A stretch of 64,000 bases of DNA from Ovis canadensis (Eukaryota; Chordata; Mammalia; Artiodactyla; Bovidae), in NCBI RefSeq assembly GCF_042477335.2, contig NC_091263.1, positions 71,728,501 to 71,792,500 on the forward strand. Reading direction: 5' to 3'. The translations under genes and the position numbers were made by a program. The notes beneath the pieces are model-generated. The model did not search any database, was not told where the DNA came from, and saw nothing but the letters and a program-made list of their open reading frames with translations. Shown here piece after piece: positions 14,334-26,326 of the stretch. The first letter of the stretch is position 1. Every line of letters starts with the position of its first letter.

Positions 14334-15296
14334 CTTTCACTGTCCCATGGTATGTATATGTGTAGCACAGCTTCTTTATCTGTTCGTGTGTTGACATACA
14401 TCTAGGTTGCTTCCATGTCCTGTTTATTGGAAATACTGCTCCATAGATAATTGGGATACAGGTGTCTTTCTGAATTATTGTTTTCTCAGGGTATATGCCC
14501 AGTAGTGGGATTACTTGGTCCTATGGTAGTTTTATCCCTACCTGTTCTAAGGAGTGTCCATGCCATTGTTCATGATGGCTGTATCAGTTTACATTCTCAG
14601 CCACAGTGCAAGGGTGTTCCTTTTCTCTGCACCCTCTCCAGCATTTATTCTTTGTCGAACTTTTGGTTGTGGCCTTTCTGACCCTATGAAGTGATACCTT
14701 ATTGAGGTTTTCATTTGCATTTCCCTAATAGTGAGCGATGTTGATCATATTTTCATGTGTTTGTTGGTTATCTGTGTCTCTTCTTCAGAGAGGTGTCCAT
14801 TTAGTCTTCCCCCGATTTTTTGTATTAGATTGCCTTTTTTTCTTGAGCTGACTGTGGTTCAGATCATGAACTCCTTACTGCAAAATTCAGACTTAAATTG
14901 AAGAAGCTAGGTAAAACCACTAGGCCTTTCAGGTATGACCTAAATCAAATCTCTTATGATTATGAAAGTAACAGATTCAAAGGATTGGATCTGATAAACA
15001 GAGTGCCTGAAGGGCTATAGGTGGAGGTTCTTAACATTGTACAGGAGGCAGTGATCAAAAATGCAAAACAGCAAAATGTTTGTCTGAGGAGGCCTTACAA
15101 ATAGCTGAGAACAGAAGAGAAGCAAGAGAGAAAAGGAAGGATATACCCATCTGAATATAGAGTTCCGAAGAATAGCAAGGAGAGGTAAGAAAGCCTTCTC
15201 AAGAGAAGAGTGCAAAGAAATAGAGGAAAACAATAGAATGGGAAAGACTAGAGATCTCGAAGAAAATTAGAGATACCAAGGGGACAAGGGACATTG

Positions 15297-15632
15297 CAGT
15301 CCCTTGGACTGCAAGGAGATCCAGCCAGTCCATCCTAAAGGAGATCAGTCCTGGATGTTCACTGGAAGGACTGATGCTGAGGCCTAAACTCCAATACTTT
15401 GGGCCACCTGATGCGAAGAACTGACTCATTTGAAAAGACCCTGATGCTGGGAAAGATGGAAGGCCGGAGGAGAAGGGGACGACAGAGGATGAGATGGTTG
15501 GATGGTATCAACGACTCGATGGACATGAGTTTGAGTAAACTTCAGGAGTTGGTGATGAACAGGGAGGCCTGGTGTGCCGTGGTCCAAGGGGTTGCAGAGT
15601 CGGACACAACTGAGCGACTGAACTGAAGAGGA
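15297..15632 (+). mobile_element. BovB 3'-end fragment nested in the BovB
   Basis: About 336 bp of BovB 3' end (TCCCTTGGACTGCAAGGAG to GCGACTGAACTGAAG) interrupts the host BovB, which continues after it. GGACATT flanks both sides as an approximate target duplication. Confidence 0.75.
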
Positions 15633-16216
15633 CATTCCATGCAAGGATGGGCACAATATGTATGGATAGTATGGACCTAACAGAAGCAGAAGATAGTAAG
15701 AAGAGGTGGCAAGATGACACAGAAAATACACAGAAGAACTGTACAAAAAAGGTCTTAATGACCTGGATAACCACAATGGTGTGATCACTCACCTTAGAGC
15801 CAGACATCCTGGAGTGTGAAGTCAAGTGGGCCTTAGGAAGTATTACTACAAACAAAGCTTGTGAAGGTGATGGAATTCCAGCTGAGCTATTTCAGTTCCT
15901 AAAAGATGATGCTGTTAAAGTGCTGCACTCAGTATGACAGTAAATTTGGAAACTCAGCAGTGGCCACAGGACTGGAAAAGGTCAGTTTCTATTCCAGTCC
16001 TAAAGAAGGGCCGTGCCAAAGAATCTTCAAACTATTGCACAATTATGTGCATTTTATATGCTAGCAAGGCAGTGCTCTGAATCCTTCAAGGTAGGCTTCA
16101 ACAGTACCTGAACCAAGAACTTCAGATGATGTACAAGCTGGGTTTGGAAAAGGCAGGGGAACCAAAGGTCAAATTTCCAACATCCACTGTATCATAGAAA
16201 AAGCAAGGGAATTCCA

Positions 16217-17575
16217 TGCTCAACATCACTCATTATTAGAGAAATGCAAATCAAAACCACAATGAGGTACCACTTCACACCAGTCAGAATGGCTGTGATC
16301 CAAAAATCTGCAAGCAATAAATGCTGGAGAGGGTGTGGAGAAAAGGGAACCCTCCTACACTGTTGGTGGGAATGCAAACTAGTACAGCCACTATGGAGAA
16401 CAGTGTGGAGATTCCTTAAAAAATTGCAAATAGAACTACCTTATGACCCAGCAATCCCACTGCTGGGCATACACACCAAGGAAACCAGAATTGAAAGAGA
16501 CACATGTACCCCAATGTTCATCGCAGCACTGTTTATAATAGCCAGGACATGGAAACAACCTAGATGTCCATCAGCAGATGAATGGATAAGAAATCAGTGG
16601 TACATATACACAATGGAGTATTACTCAGCCGTTAAAAAGAATTCGTTTGAATCAGTTCTGATGAGATGGATGAAACTGGAGCCGATTATACAGAGTGAAG
16701 TAAGCCAGAAAGAAAAACACCAATACAGTATACTAACACATATATATGGAATTTAGAAAGATGGCAATGACGACCCTGTATGCAGGACAGCAAAGGAGAC
16801 ACAGATGTGTATAACAGACTTTTGGACTCAGAGGGAGAGGGAGAGGGTGGGATGATTTGGGAGAATGGCATTGTAACAGGTATACTATCATGTAAGAATC
16901 GAATCGCCAGTCTATGTCCGACGCAGGATACAGCATGCTTGGGGCTGGTGCACGGTGATGACCCAGAGAGATGTTATGGGGAGGGAGGTGGGAGGGGCTC
17001 AAGTTTGGGAACGCATGTACACCCGTGGTGAATTCATGTCAATGTATGGCAAAACCAATACAGTATTATAAAGTAAAATAAAGTAGCAATAAAAATTTAA
17101 AAAAAGAGAGAAAGAAAGAACTAAAAGACACCCAGAATGGAAAAGAAAAATTCATAAAACTGTCTTTATTTTCTGTTGCAGCTCAAATGTCAATATCTCC
17201 TTAATGTCTACCCATCAACAACTGAGCATAAGAACAAACTGTGTTATAGCCGTACAATGGAATACCACTCAGCAATAAAATGAATAATTGATACAAAACA
17301 TGAAAGAATTTCCAAATAATTGTCTGAAATTTATAATAGGCAGCAGATCAGTGGTTGCCTGGAGACACTGGAGGAAGCATGGGGAGGAGTGAGAGGAAAT
17401 AAAATGGGGGTTCAGGAAAACTTTCTGGGGGGCAATTATATGTTCATTCTCTTGATTATAATAATGGTTTCAGGGGTAAATAAGCACGTCCAATCTTAAA
17501 TTTTACACTTTAAATATATCCAGTTTACTATATGCCACTTATATCTAAATAAAGCTGTTGAAAATGAAAAAAAAA
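16217..17575 (+). mobile_element. 5'-truncated L1 with apparent 3' transduction, nested in BovB
   Basis: The L1 part (16217 to about 17107) encodes the ORF2 C-terminus in an open frame through 16756 ([20 protein letters not shown] onward), then the 3' UTR and a weak A-rich end (AAAAATTTAAAAAAAG). A further 460 bp follows, resembling an older L1 3' end, with AATAAA at 17548-17553 and a poly(A) to 17575. One perfect 16-bp duplication, AAGCAAGGGAATTCCA, flanks the whole composite (16201-16216 and 17576-17591), so both parts arrived together. Confidence 0.85.
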
Positions 17576-18886
17576 AAGCAAGGGAATTCCAGAAAAACAT
17601 CTGCTTTTGTTTCATTGACTAAAGCCTTTGACGGTGTGGATCACAACCAACTGTGGATAATTCTGAAAAAGGGGGGAATACCAGACCACCATACTTGTCT
17701 CCTGAGAAACCTGTATACAGGTCAAGAAGCAACAGAACCTGACATGGAGCAAGTGACTGGTTCCAAATTGGGAAAGGAGTATGTCAAGGCTGTATATTGT
17801 CACCCTGCTTATTTAACTCATATGCAAAGTACATCATGTGAAATGACAAGCTGGGTAAAGCTTAGGTTGGAATCGAGATTTCTGGAAGAAGTATCAGTAA
17901 CCTCAGATATGTAGGTGACACCACCCTAATGGCAGAAAGCAAAGAAGAACTAGAGAGCCTCTTGATGAAGGTGAAAAGAAGAGAGTGAAAAAAAAGCTGG
18001 CTAAAAATTCAGCATTCAAAAAACTTAAGATCATTGTATCCAGTCACATCACCTCATGGCAAATAGGGAAAAAATGGAAACAGTGACTGACTTTATTTTC
18101 TTGGGCTCCAGAATCACTGTGAACGGTGACTACAGCCATGAAATTAAAAGATGCTCCTTAGAAGAAAAGCTATGACCAACCAAGACAGCATGTTAAAAAG
18201 CAGAGATATCACTTTGTCGACCTAGGTCTGCCCTAGTCAAAGCTATGGTTTTTCCAGTGGTCATGTATGGATGTGAGAGTTGGACCATAAAGAAGGCTAA
18301 GTGCCAGGTAATTGATGCTTTTGAACGGTAGTGTTGGAGAAGACTCCTGGGAGTTCCTCGGAGTGCTAGGAGATCAAATCAGTCAATCCTAAAGGAGACC
18401 AGCCCTGAATATGCATTAGAAGGACAAATGCTGAAGCTCCAGTACTTTCGCCCCCGGAAGTGAAGAGCCAGCTCATTGGAAATGACCCTGACGCTGGGAA
18501 GCATTGAGGGCAGGAGGAGAAGGGGCGGCAGAGGGTGAGATGATTGGATGGCATCAGCGACTCGATGGCCACGAGTTGAGCAAACCCCAGGAGACAGTGA
18601 AGGACAGGGAGGCCTGGCGTACTCCAGTCCCAGGGTCGCAGAGTCCTACATGACCGAGCATCTGAAAGCACAATTTTTCTTGAACGGAACTCAGTGAGCT
18701 GCTTGTATGTTCCGGAAGCTAGTCTGGTGTCAGTCTCCTTGTTTCAGATACTGTCCCCCGTCCTGAGGGTTGTCTTTTCATGTTGTCTGGAGTTTCCTTC
18801 GTTGTGCAGAAGGTTTTAAGAATGTTCCAGTTACTGATTTTTGCTTTTATATTCATCATTTTTGAATGTGGATCAAGATTTTTAAT

Positions 18887-20185
18887 TTTTTTCTTAATTA
18901 AAAATTTCTTTCAACTGAAGCAGACTTCCTTTATGCTGTTGTGTTGGTTTCATCATAGAACAACCGAGCCAGCCATAAATGCACGTATATCCCATCCTTC
19001 TGGAAGCGTGTCTGCCCTCCCCCGTCTAGGTCGTCACGGCTCCCCAGGCTGCCTTCCCCGTGTTATGCGGCAGCTTCCCAGTAAGCGTGCGTCTTCATGT
19101 GGTCGTGTTCCTATCGGTGCTGCGCTCTCAATCCGTCCCACCTTGTCCTTCCCCCCCGTTGACCACAAGTCCACTGTCCCTCTGGGTGTCTATTCCTGCC
19201 CTGCTAATGGGTTCATCAACACATTTGTCTAGATTCCCATATATATCAATATGTGATATTTGTTTTTCTGAATTCATTCTGTGTAAGAAACTCTAGGTTC
19301 ATCCACCACCCTTAGAACTTACTCAGATGCCTGCCTTTGTATGGCTGGATAATATTCCATTGCATAAATGTAAGACAGCTTCTTTCTCCCTTCATCTGTG
19401 GATGGGCGTCTGTGTTGCTTCCGTGTCCTGGCGATCATGAACAGTGCAGCAGTGCACTTTGGGGCACATGTCTGTTTTTTACTTATGATTTTTTTAGGGT
19501 ATATGCCCAGTAGTGGGATTACTGACTCATGTGGTCATATTTGGCAACCCACTCTGGTGTTCGTGCCTGGAGAACCCCATGGACAGAGGAGTCAGGCCGT
19601 CCACAGTCCGTGGGGTCGCAAAAAGTTGAACATGACTGAGTGACTAACACTACGTGTGAGCATATGATGCCTGGTGTAACAGATCTCCATACTGTTGTCC
19701 ATAGTTGCTATATCAGTTTACATGCCCGGTAATAGTCCAAGAGGCACGCATTTCCTCACACCTTCTCCAGTATTTATTGATAGAATCTTTGATACTAGCC
19801 ATTCTGACCCATGTGAGGTAGCACCTCATTGAGGTTCTCATTTGTGTTTCTCTCTCAATCAGTGACGTTGATCATATTTTCGTGTGTTTGCTGGCCAAGA
19901 GTATGTATTCTTTGGAGAGATGTCTATTTAGGTCTTCCAGGTATTTTCTGATCAGATTGTTGTTTTTGAAGTTAAGCTCCATGAGCTTTTTGTATAATTT
20001 GGAGCGTAATTGTTCATCAGTTGCTGTTTTTGCAAACATTGTCTCCCATTCTGTGGGTTGTCTTTTCGTTTTGTTTGTGGTTTCTTGGCTGCGCCAAAGC
20101 TTTTCAGTTTAAATATGTCCTAATTGTTTATTTTTGTTTTTATATTCATTATTTTCAAAGGTGGATCAAGCTTTTATTATTTTTT
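18887..20185 (-). repeat. L1 array unit 8
   Basis: Antisense unit with a Bov-A fragment at 19541-19651; ends at TTCATTATTTTCAAAGGTGG. Confidence 0.65.
19541..19651 (+). mobile_element. Bov-A fragment, + sense
   Basis: About 110 bp, from GGCAACCCACTCTGGTGTTC to GACTGAGTGACTAACACTAC. Confidence 0.8.
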
Positions 20186-21215
20186 AAATACTTAAGTTTT
20201 TAAAATCAAAATGTTTCTTCTTTTTCTGACCGTTTTTGTTAACTGCTTTGAGGTGTTGTGTTGGTTTCTGCCATGAAACAGTGAATCAGACAGAATTACA
20301 CGTACATCCCTTCCCTCTTGAATGTCCCTCCAACCTGCCCCATCTGCCACCGCCCGCAGCCCGCCCCGCTGGGTCATCGCAGAGCACTAGGCTGCCCTCC
20401 CTGTGCTGCGCAGGGCTTCCCACCAGCTGTCCGTCTCACCACGGTAACATATGTGTCTCCGTGCTCCTCTCTCAATTCCTCCCACCCTGTGCTTCCTGCG
20501 CTGTGTCCACAAGTCCATTCTTTACGTCAGGGTCTCGTAATTCCCACCCTGCAGATGGGTTCATCGGTACCATTTTTCTGGATTCTGTACATATATATGC
20601 GTTAGTATATGATACGTCTTTTTCTGACCTACTTTACTCTGTATCAGAGGCTCTAGGTTCATACACCTATCTAGAACTGACTCAGATTTGTTCCTTTTTA
20701 TGGCTGAGTAATATTCCTTTCTATATATGTACCACAACTTTTTAATCCATTCATCTGTTGACAGATATCTAGGTTGATTGCATATCCTATCATAAAAAGC
20801 AGAGTTGATAGCCAGGATAGTGACTGTCCATTGCACTGAAATAGTGCAATGAACCCTGGAGTTTAAGAGTTTTTTCTAATTACTGGTTTCTAGGGTGTAT
20901 GCTCAGTAGTGGGATTGATGGGGTACATGGCATTTTTTTTTTCCCCTTGTTTTTTAAGTCTCCATACTGTTCTCTATTGTGGCCATATTAATTTGCATTT
21001 TCACCAGCGGTGCGAGAGGGTCCTCTCTCCTCCTCACCCTCTTCTGAACTTTCTGTCTGTAGACTTCTGATGATGATGGCCTTCCTGGCCCACGTGTGAC
21101 TCTCCGTTGCTGTCCTCATTGGCATCTCCCTGACAGTGAGCGACGCGGGGCATCTTTTATGTGTGTGTTGGCCATCTGTGTTCACAAAGGTGGATCCACA
21201 ACTTTTTTTTTAACT
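20186..21215 (-). repeat. L1 array unit 9 (deleted)
   Basis: It begins normally but jumps from TTGGCCATCTGTG to TCACAAAGGTGGATCC near 21182, losing about 290 bp yet keeping the shared stop. A local duplication around 20800-20850 (TAGTGACTGTCCATTGCAC, then ATAGTGCAATG) adds foreign sequence. Confidence 0.6.
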
Positions 21216-21370
21216 TTTTAATCAGTAGTCACCAGTGACTTTTGATTGGAGGATAGTCCCGTTACCATGCTGTGCTGTGTCTTCCATGCAGCAGCCCGAC
21301 TCAGCTGTGAACATACACGTGTCGTCTCCTCTTTAATCTCTCTCCCTGCCCCCTGTCCAATCTGGAGTAG
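21216..21370 (-). repeat. L1 array unit 10 (remnant)
   Basis: Only the first 150 bp of a unit (GATTGGAGGATAGTCCCGTT onward) before an unexplained block. Confidence 0.55.
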
Positions 21371-21629
21371 CCGTCATATGCTTACCTTTGAACTGTCCTA
21401 GCCAAAAAGGCACAAATTTTACCAAAAGGTTTAAAAAAGAGAGAGAAAAAAAAAAAAGGCCTAAAAAGAGAACTACAACTCTCGCTCCTAAGGAACCGAG
21501 GGTGGGGCGGGACCAGGTTGGCTCTGGTTTTACTGTTGGCTGGACAGCAGGCGGTGGGGCCCCTCCCCGCTCCCCAGGAGCCATTGTGCTTGGATATGCA
21601 GTTTTGTTAATCTTGGGGTTAAAGTCTAA
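21371..21629. other. Unidentified block between L1 units 10 and 11
   Basis: About 260 bp that does not match L1 or the SINEs: an A-rich purine run (GAGAGAGAAAAAAAAAAAAGG near 21438-21458) followed by a GC-rich part. A + frame reads through it (21388 onward), with a lysine-rich stretch and then TVGWTAGGGAPPRSPGA, but the frame continues into L1 3' UTR and is probably not a protein. Confidence 0.4.
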
Positions 21630-22214
21630 CCTGTTTTTCTATTTTATTTTTATTGGAATAGAACTGCTTTGCCGAGTTGTTAGTTTCCGCTGTCCAGCAT
21701 CGTGGCTCCTTTGCGTGTGTTCGTGTATCCTCTTCCTCTTGAGCCTGCCGCCCCCCGGGTGTCACCGGTCTAGGTCCTCACGGAGGCCCCGCCTGTGCTG
21801 CCCAGCAGCCTCCCGCCGGCGACCCGCTTCCCGCCGGAGACGGGAGTGTGTCAGTGCTGGTCTCGGTTCATACCTTCTTTCCACAAGGCCTTCTCTGTGT
21901 CTGTGTTTCTGTTCACGCCCCGCGAGCAGGTGCACCGCACCATTTTTCTACAGTCTCTGTATGTGTGTCCGTATATGATACTTGTTTTTCTCCTTCTGAC
22001 TTCCTTCAGTCTGTAGAACAAGCTCTAGGCTCGTCCGCCTCAGTTCAGCGGACCCAGAGTCGTGCCTCTTCCCGGCTGAGTGATGCGCCGTTGTGTATAT
22101 GTGCGATATCCTCTTGACCCATTCGTTCATCTGTCGGTAGACATCTGGGTTGCTTCCGTGGCCCAGCTATTATGAAGAGCGCTGCAGTGAACGTGGGGGC
22201 ACAAGTGTCTGTTC

Positions 22215-22446
22215 CCGGTTTTAGTTTGTTTGATGTTTAGCCTGTGCTGGGCTCTCGGGGCAGCGCCCGGGCTTCTCACTGCAGTGGCTCTCGTGTGGAG
22301 CGCAGGCTCTCGGGCTCAGGTCAGGAGTGTGGCACCAGCTGTGGATGCCTTGCAGCACGTGGGATCTTCTCAGATCAGGGATTGAACCTGTTTCCCTTGC
22401 ATTGGCAGATGGATTCTTACCCACTGTACCATCGGGGAAATCCCTC
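22215..22446 (-). mobile_element. CHR-type SINE, antisense
   Basis: Runs through CACGTGGGATCTTCTCAG, antisense box B ATCAGGGATTGAACC, and ends CCCACTGTACCATCGGGGAA. Confidence 0.75.
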
Positions 22447-22493
22447 CATGTGTCTTCCTGAGTTATGGATTTCCCAGGGTATATGCCCAGAAG

Positions 22494-22770
22494 TCAGAGA
22501 AAGCAATGGCACCCCACTCCAGTACTCTTGCCTGGAGAATCCCAGGGACGGCGGAGCCTGGAAGGCTGCAGTCCATGGGGTCGCTAAGAGTCGGACACGG
22601 CTGAGCAACTTCACTTTCATGCTTCACTCTCATGCATTGGAGAAGGCGGTGGCAACCCACTCCAGTGTTCTTGCCTGGAGAATCCCAGGGACGGGGGAGC
22701 CTGGTGGGCTGCCGTCTGTGGGGTCGCACAGAGTCGGACACGCCTGAAGCGCCTTAGCAGCAGCAGCATG
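22494..22770 (+). mobile_element. Bov-A2 SINE dimer, + sense
   Basis: Two Bov-A monomers ending in GCAGCAGCAGC. ATGCCCAGAAGT before and ATGCCCAGTAGT after it are the target duplication within L1 unit 11. Confidence 0.9.
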
Positions 22771-23066
22771 CCCAGTAGTGGCATTGGGGTCATGTGGTAG
22801 TTCTCTGTTTCGTTTTTTGAAGAACCTCCATCCGTTCTCTCTGTGGCTGTACCAATTTATGTTTTCACCAGCAGTGTTAGAGGGTTCCCTTTTCTCGTTT
22901 CTCTCTCCTCCATTTATTGTTTGTGGATTTTTTGATGATGGCCTTTCTGACTGGTGTGACACGACACCTCATAGTTTCCATTTGCATTTCTCTAAGAATG
23001 AGCGATGCTGAGCAGCTTTCCACGTGTTTGTTGGTTATCTGTGTGTCTTCTTTGAGAGATGTCTGT

Positions 23067-23937
23067 TTTCAGTTCAGTTCAGTCGCTCAGTCGTGTCTGA
23101 CTCTTTGCGACCCCATGAATTGCAGCACGCCAGGCCTCCCTGTCCATCACCAACTCCTAGAGTTCACTCAGACTCACATCCATCGAGTCACTGATGCCAT
23201 CCAGCCATCTCATCCTAGGTCGTCCCCTTCTCCTCCTGCCCCCAATCCCTCCCAGCATCAGAGTCTTTTCCAATGAGTCAACTCTGTGCATCAGGTGGCC
23301 AAAGTACTGGAGTTTCAGCTTTAGCATCATTCCTTCCAAAGAAATCCCAGGGCTGATCTGCTTCAGAATGGACTGGTTGGATCTGCTTGCAGTCCAAGGG
23401 ACTCTCAAGAGTCTTCTCCAACACCACAGTTCAAAAGCATCAATTCTTCAGTGCTCAGCCTTCTTCACAGTCCAACTCTCACATCCATACATGACCACAG
23501 GAAAAACCATAGCCTTGACTAGATGGACCTTTGTTGGCAAAGTAATGTCTCTGCTTTTGAATAGGCTATCTAGGTTGGTCATAACTTTTCTTCCAAGGAG
23601 TAAGCATCTTTTAATTTCATGGCTGCAGTCACCATCTGCAGTGATTTTGGAGCCCCCAAAAATAAAGTCTGACAGTGTTTCCACTGTTTCCCCATCTATT
23701 TCCCATGAAGTGATGGGACCAGATGCCATGATCTTCGTTTTCTGAATGTTGAGCTTTAAGCCAACTTTTTCACTCTCCTCTTTCACTTTCATCAAGAGGC
23801 TCTTTAGCTCCTCTTCACTTTCTGCCGTGAGGGTGGTGTCATCTGCATATCTGAGGTGATTGATATTTCTCCCGGCAGTCTTGATTCCAGCCTGCGTTTC
23901 TCCCAGCCCAGCGTGTCTCGGGATGCGCTCTGCGCAT
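23067..23937 (-). mobile_element. BovB 3' fragment, antisense
   Basis: Starts TTCAGTTCAGTCGCTCAGTC (BovB 3' end in antisense) and extends to the reverse-transcriptase region, including antisense of the YADD motif near 23835-23855. The frame at 23448-23795 encodes KLNIQKTKIMASGPITSWE and VVMYGCESWTVKK, typical of BovB. It is a fairly intact, younger copy. Confidence 0.9.
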
Positions 23938-24178
23938 CTCTGCCTGCTTTTGGATTGGATTGGTTATTTTTTGATGTTGAGCTTCATGCGCTGTTTGTAT
24001 ATTTTGTCAGTTGCTTTGTTTCAAATATCGTCTCTTATTTTGAGGGTGGTTTTTTCTTTTTGTTTGTGGTTGCCTTTGCTGTGCAAAATCTTTTTAAGTA
24101 AGTCCCATTTGTTTATTTTTTGTTTTTACATTCGTTATTTTAGACAGTATCAAAATTTTTTATATTTATTTCGTAAGA

Positions 24179-25291
24179 ATTTTTTTGCATTTTTAAAAGT
24201 TTTTTGCATTTTAGTGTTTACTAATATTTTTATTTGGCGTAAAATTGCTTTTCAATGTTGTGTTTCTGCTATACAACAGCGTGAGTCAGCAGTAAGTGTA
24301 CATATAGTGAACCCTCCTCTTGAACCTCCCTCCCACCACGAACCTGCATCCCATCCTCTAGGCTTCACGGAGCAGCAGGTGAGCGCCCTGTGTTGTACAG
24401 TGCTTTCCCACTAGCTCTATTTCAGGTGGTTGCGTAGACATTTCACTGTTGCTCTCTCAGTTCCATTCACCCTCTTCTTTCCCCTCTGTGTCCACAAGTC
24501 TGTTTTCTGCGTCTCTATTCCTGCCCTGCAAATAAGTTTATCAGTGCCATTTTTCTAGATTCCATATGTATGCATTAATATACAATATTTATTTTTTCTT
24601 TGACTTATTTCACTCTGTATAACAGACTCTAGATTCATCCACCTCACTTCAGCTGACTCTGATTCATTCCTTTTTATGACCAAGTAATAATCCGTTACAT
24701 ATATGTAGCATCATACCTTTCTCCATTCATCTGTTGATGGATATCTAGGTTGCGTCCATGTCTTGGCTATTTTAAATAGTGCTGCAATGAATATTGGGGT
24801 AGCTGTGTGTTTTTGAATTATAGTTTTCTCAGCATATATGCCCAGTATATTGCTGGGTCAAATGGTAGTTTTATCCCTAATTTTTAGTTTTTTTTTAGTT
24901 TTATTTATTATTATTTTTAAAATATAAATTTATTTATTGTAATTGGAGGCTAATTACTTTACAGTATTGTATTGGTTTTGCCATCCATCAACATGAATCC
25001 GCCATGGGGGTACAGAAATGAATCTCTATACTGTTGTCCACAGTGGCTGTAGCGGTTTACATTCCCACCAACAGCGTAAGAGGGTTCCTTTTTCTCCACA
25101 TCCTCTCCAGCATTTATTGTTTGTAGATTTTTTTTTTGGACGATGGCCGTTTGATTATTGAGACATGATGCTTCATTGAAGTGAATTTCCCTAACAGTGA
25201 ACGGTGTTGAGCATCTTTTCATGTGTCTGTTGGCAGTCTTTATGTCTTCTTTAGAGAAATGTCTTTGTTTAGGTCTTCTGCTGATTTCTGA
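24179..25291 (-). repeat. L1 array unit 12
   Basis: Antisense unit containing a short younger L1 3' end (about 24897-25014, TGTAATTGGAGGCTAATTAC). It is cut at the poly-T of the element at 25292, losing its last 280 bp or so. Confidence 0.6.
24897..25014 (-). mobile_element. Very short young L1 3' end, antisense
   Basis: Only about 120 bp: A/T-rich tail, then ATTGGTTTTGCCATCCATCA and ATGAATCCGCCATGGGGGTA, characteristic of recent bovine L1 3' UTRs. Confidence 0.65.
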
Positions 25292-25640
25292 TTTTTTTTT
25301 TTTTTTTTTTTGGTGTGTGTGTGTCCCTAAATAATTTAATGTGGTAATAACAGGAAACAAATAAGAGATTGGGCCTCTTTAGCAAAACACAATTGAAAAA
25401 TGAAGATTGCCAGAAATTACCCACAGTGTAGTCTTCATAAAGTTTCAGAGGAAATTATCTGACAGAATTAAGTACAAAGTCAGTTATAAGGAATTTATCC
25501 TTTTGGTGGCTAATGTTGAAAATATTATTTACATTAGCAGGCAACATAAGCTGGCAATACACGAGAAATTTTCTAAATCTTATGGATGTGGTTCTGCCCC
25601 TAAATCTGGCTGATGATGCCATATCTCTTATGAAGCTGTA
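25292..25640 (-). pseudogene. Retrocopy-like block of unknown origin, - strand
   Basis: A run of 19 T at about 25292-25311 starts the block, as an antisense poly(A), followed by a GTGTGTGTGTG run and TTTAAT (antisense ATTAAA signal) near 25335. The 300 bp beyond is unlike L1, BovB or the SINEs and resembles a 3' UTR. No coding frame of note on the - strand. The parent transcript is not recognised. It breaks L1 array unit 12 from unit 13. Confidence 0.4.
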
Positions 25641-26326
25641 TTATTTATAAATTTTTAATTGGAGGATAATTTCTTTAGAATGTTGTGTTGGTTTCGGCCA
25701 TGCAGCAGCGTGAATCAGCTGTGAGTATGCCCGCTCCCTCTGGACCCTCCTTTCACCAGCCCCCATCCCGCCGCGCTGGGTTTTCATGCAGCACTGGAGC
25801 GAGCTCAGGTGTCACACGCAGCTCCCTGCTGGCTGTTTTCCACGTGATCCTGTGTTTTGGTGCTGCCCTCTCAGTTCATCCCGACCTCTCCTTCCCCCGC
25901 TGTGTCTCGAGGCTGTTGCCTATGTCTGCATCTCTATTCCTGTCCTGAAAATAGGCTCATCAGTACCATTTTTCTCGATTCCATTTATATACATCTGTAT
26001 ATGATATTTGTTTTTTCTCTTTTTGACTTTCTTCACTCTGTATAAAAGCCTCTGGGTTCATCCACCATAGTTCCACTGACTGGAATCCATTCCTTTTTAT
26101 GGCTGAGTAATGTTCCAGTTTAAATATGTACCATCGCCTCCTTATTCTGCCGATGGACATCTAGGCATCTTGCATGTCCTGACTGCTGCGCACAGTGCTG
26201 CGGTGAACATTTGGATATATCTGTGTTCTTGAATTGTGACTTTCTCAGGGTGTGTGCCCAGTAGTGGGTTGCTGGGTTACGTGGGAATTTTACTCCTGGT
26301 TTTTTAAGAAATCTCCATACTGTTCT

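Larger units (their letters stand above)
14847..18673 (+). mobile_element. BovB LINE, 5'-truncated, + sense, with nested insertions
   Basis: Non-LTR RTE retrotransposon starting in the late endonuclease region (GGTTCAGATCATGAACTCC) and running to the 3' end at GAGCATCTGAAAGCACAA. Target duplication TTTTTCTTGA flanks it. Reverse-transcriptase sequence is recognisable at 17600-17720 (AFDGVDHNQLW) and at 17908, where the catalytic YADD reads YVGD. Stops and frameshifts make it inactive. It contains a BovB 3' fragment (15297-15632) and an L1 with flanking transduction (16217-17575). Confidence 0.88.
13641..18886 (-). repeat. L1 array unit 7, split by a BovB
   Basis: Its first part is 13641-14846 (with a Bov-tA at 14146-14333). 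It resumes at 18684 after the BovB and ends near 18870 at the shared stop. The break point carries a 10-bp duplication, TTTTTCTTGA, at 14837-14846 and 18674-18683. Confidence 0.7.
21630..24178 (-). repeat. L1 array unit 11, with three insertions
   Basis: Antisense unit interrupted by a CHR SINE (22215-22446), a Bov-A2 (22494-22770) and a BovB (23067-23937); ends at TTCGTTATTTTAGACAG. Confidence 0.65.

Noticed and set aside
16244-16756. 170-codon frame as a host gene
   Set aside because: It is the C-terminal part of L1 ORF2 in a 5'-truncated insertion.
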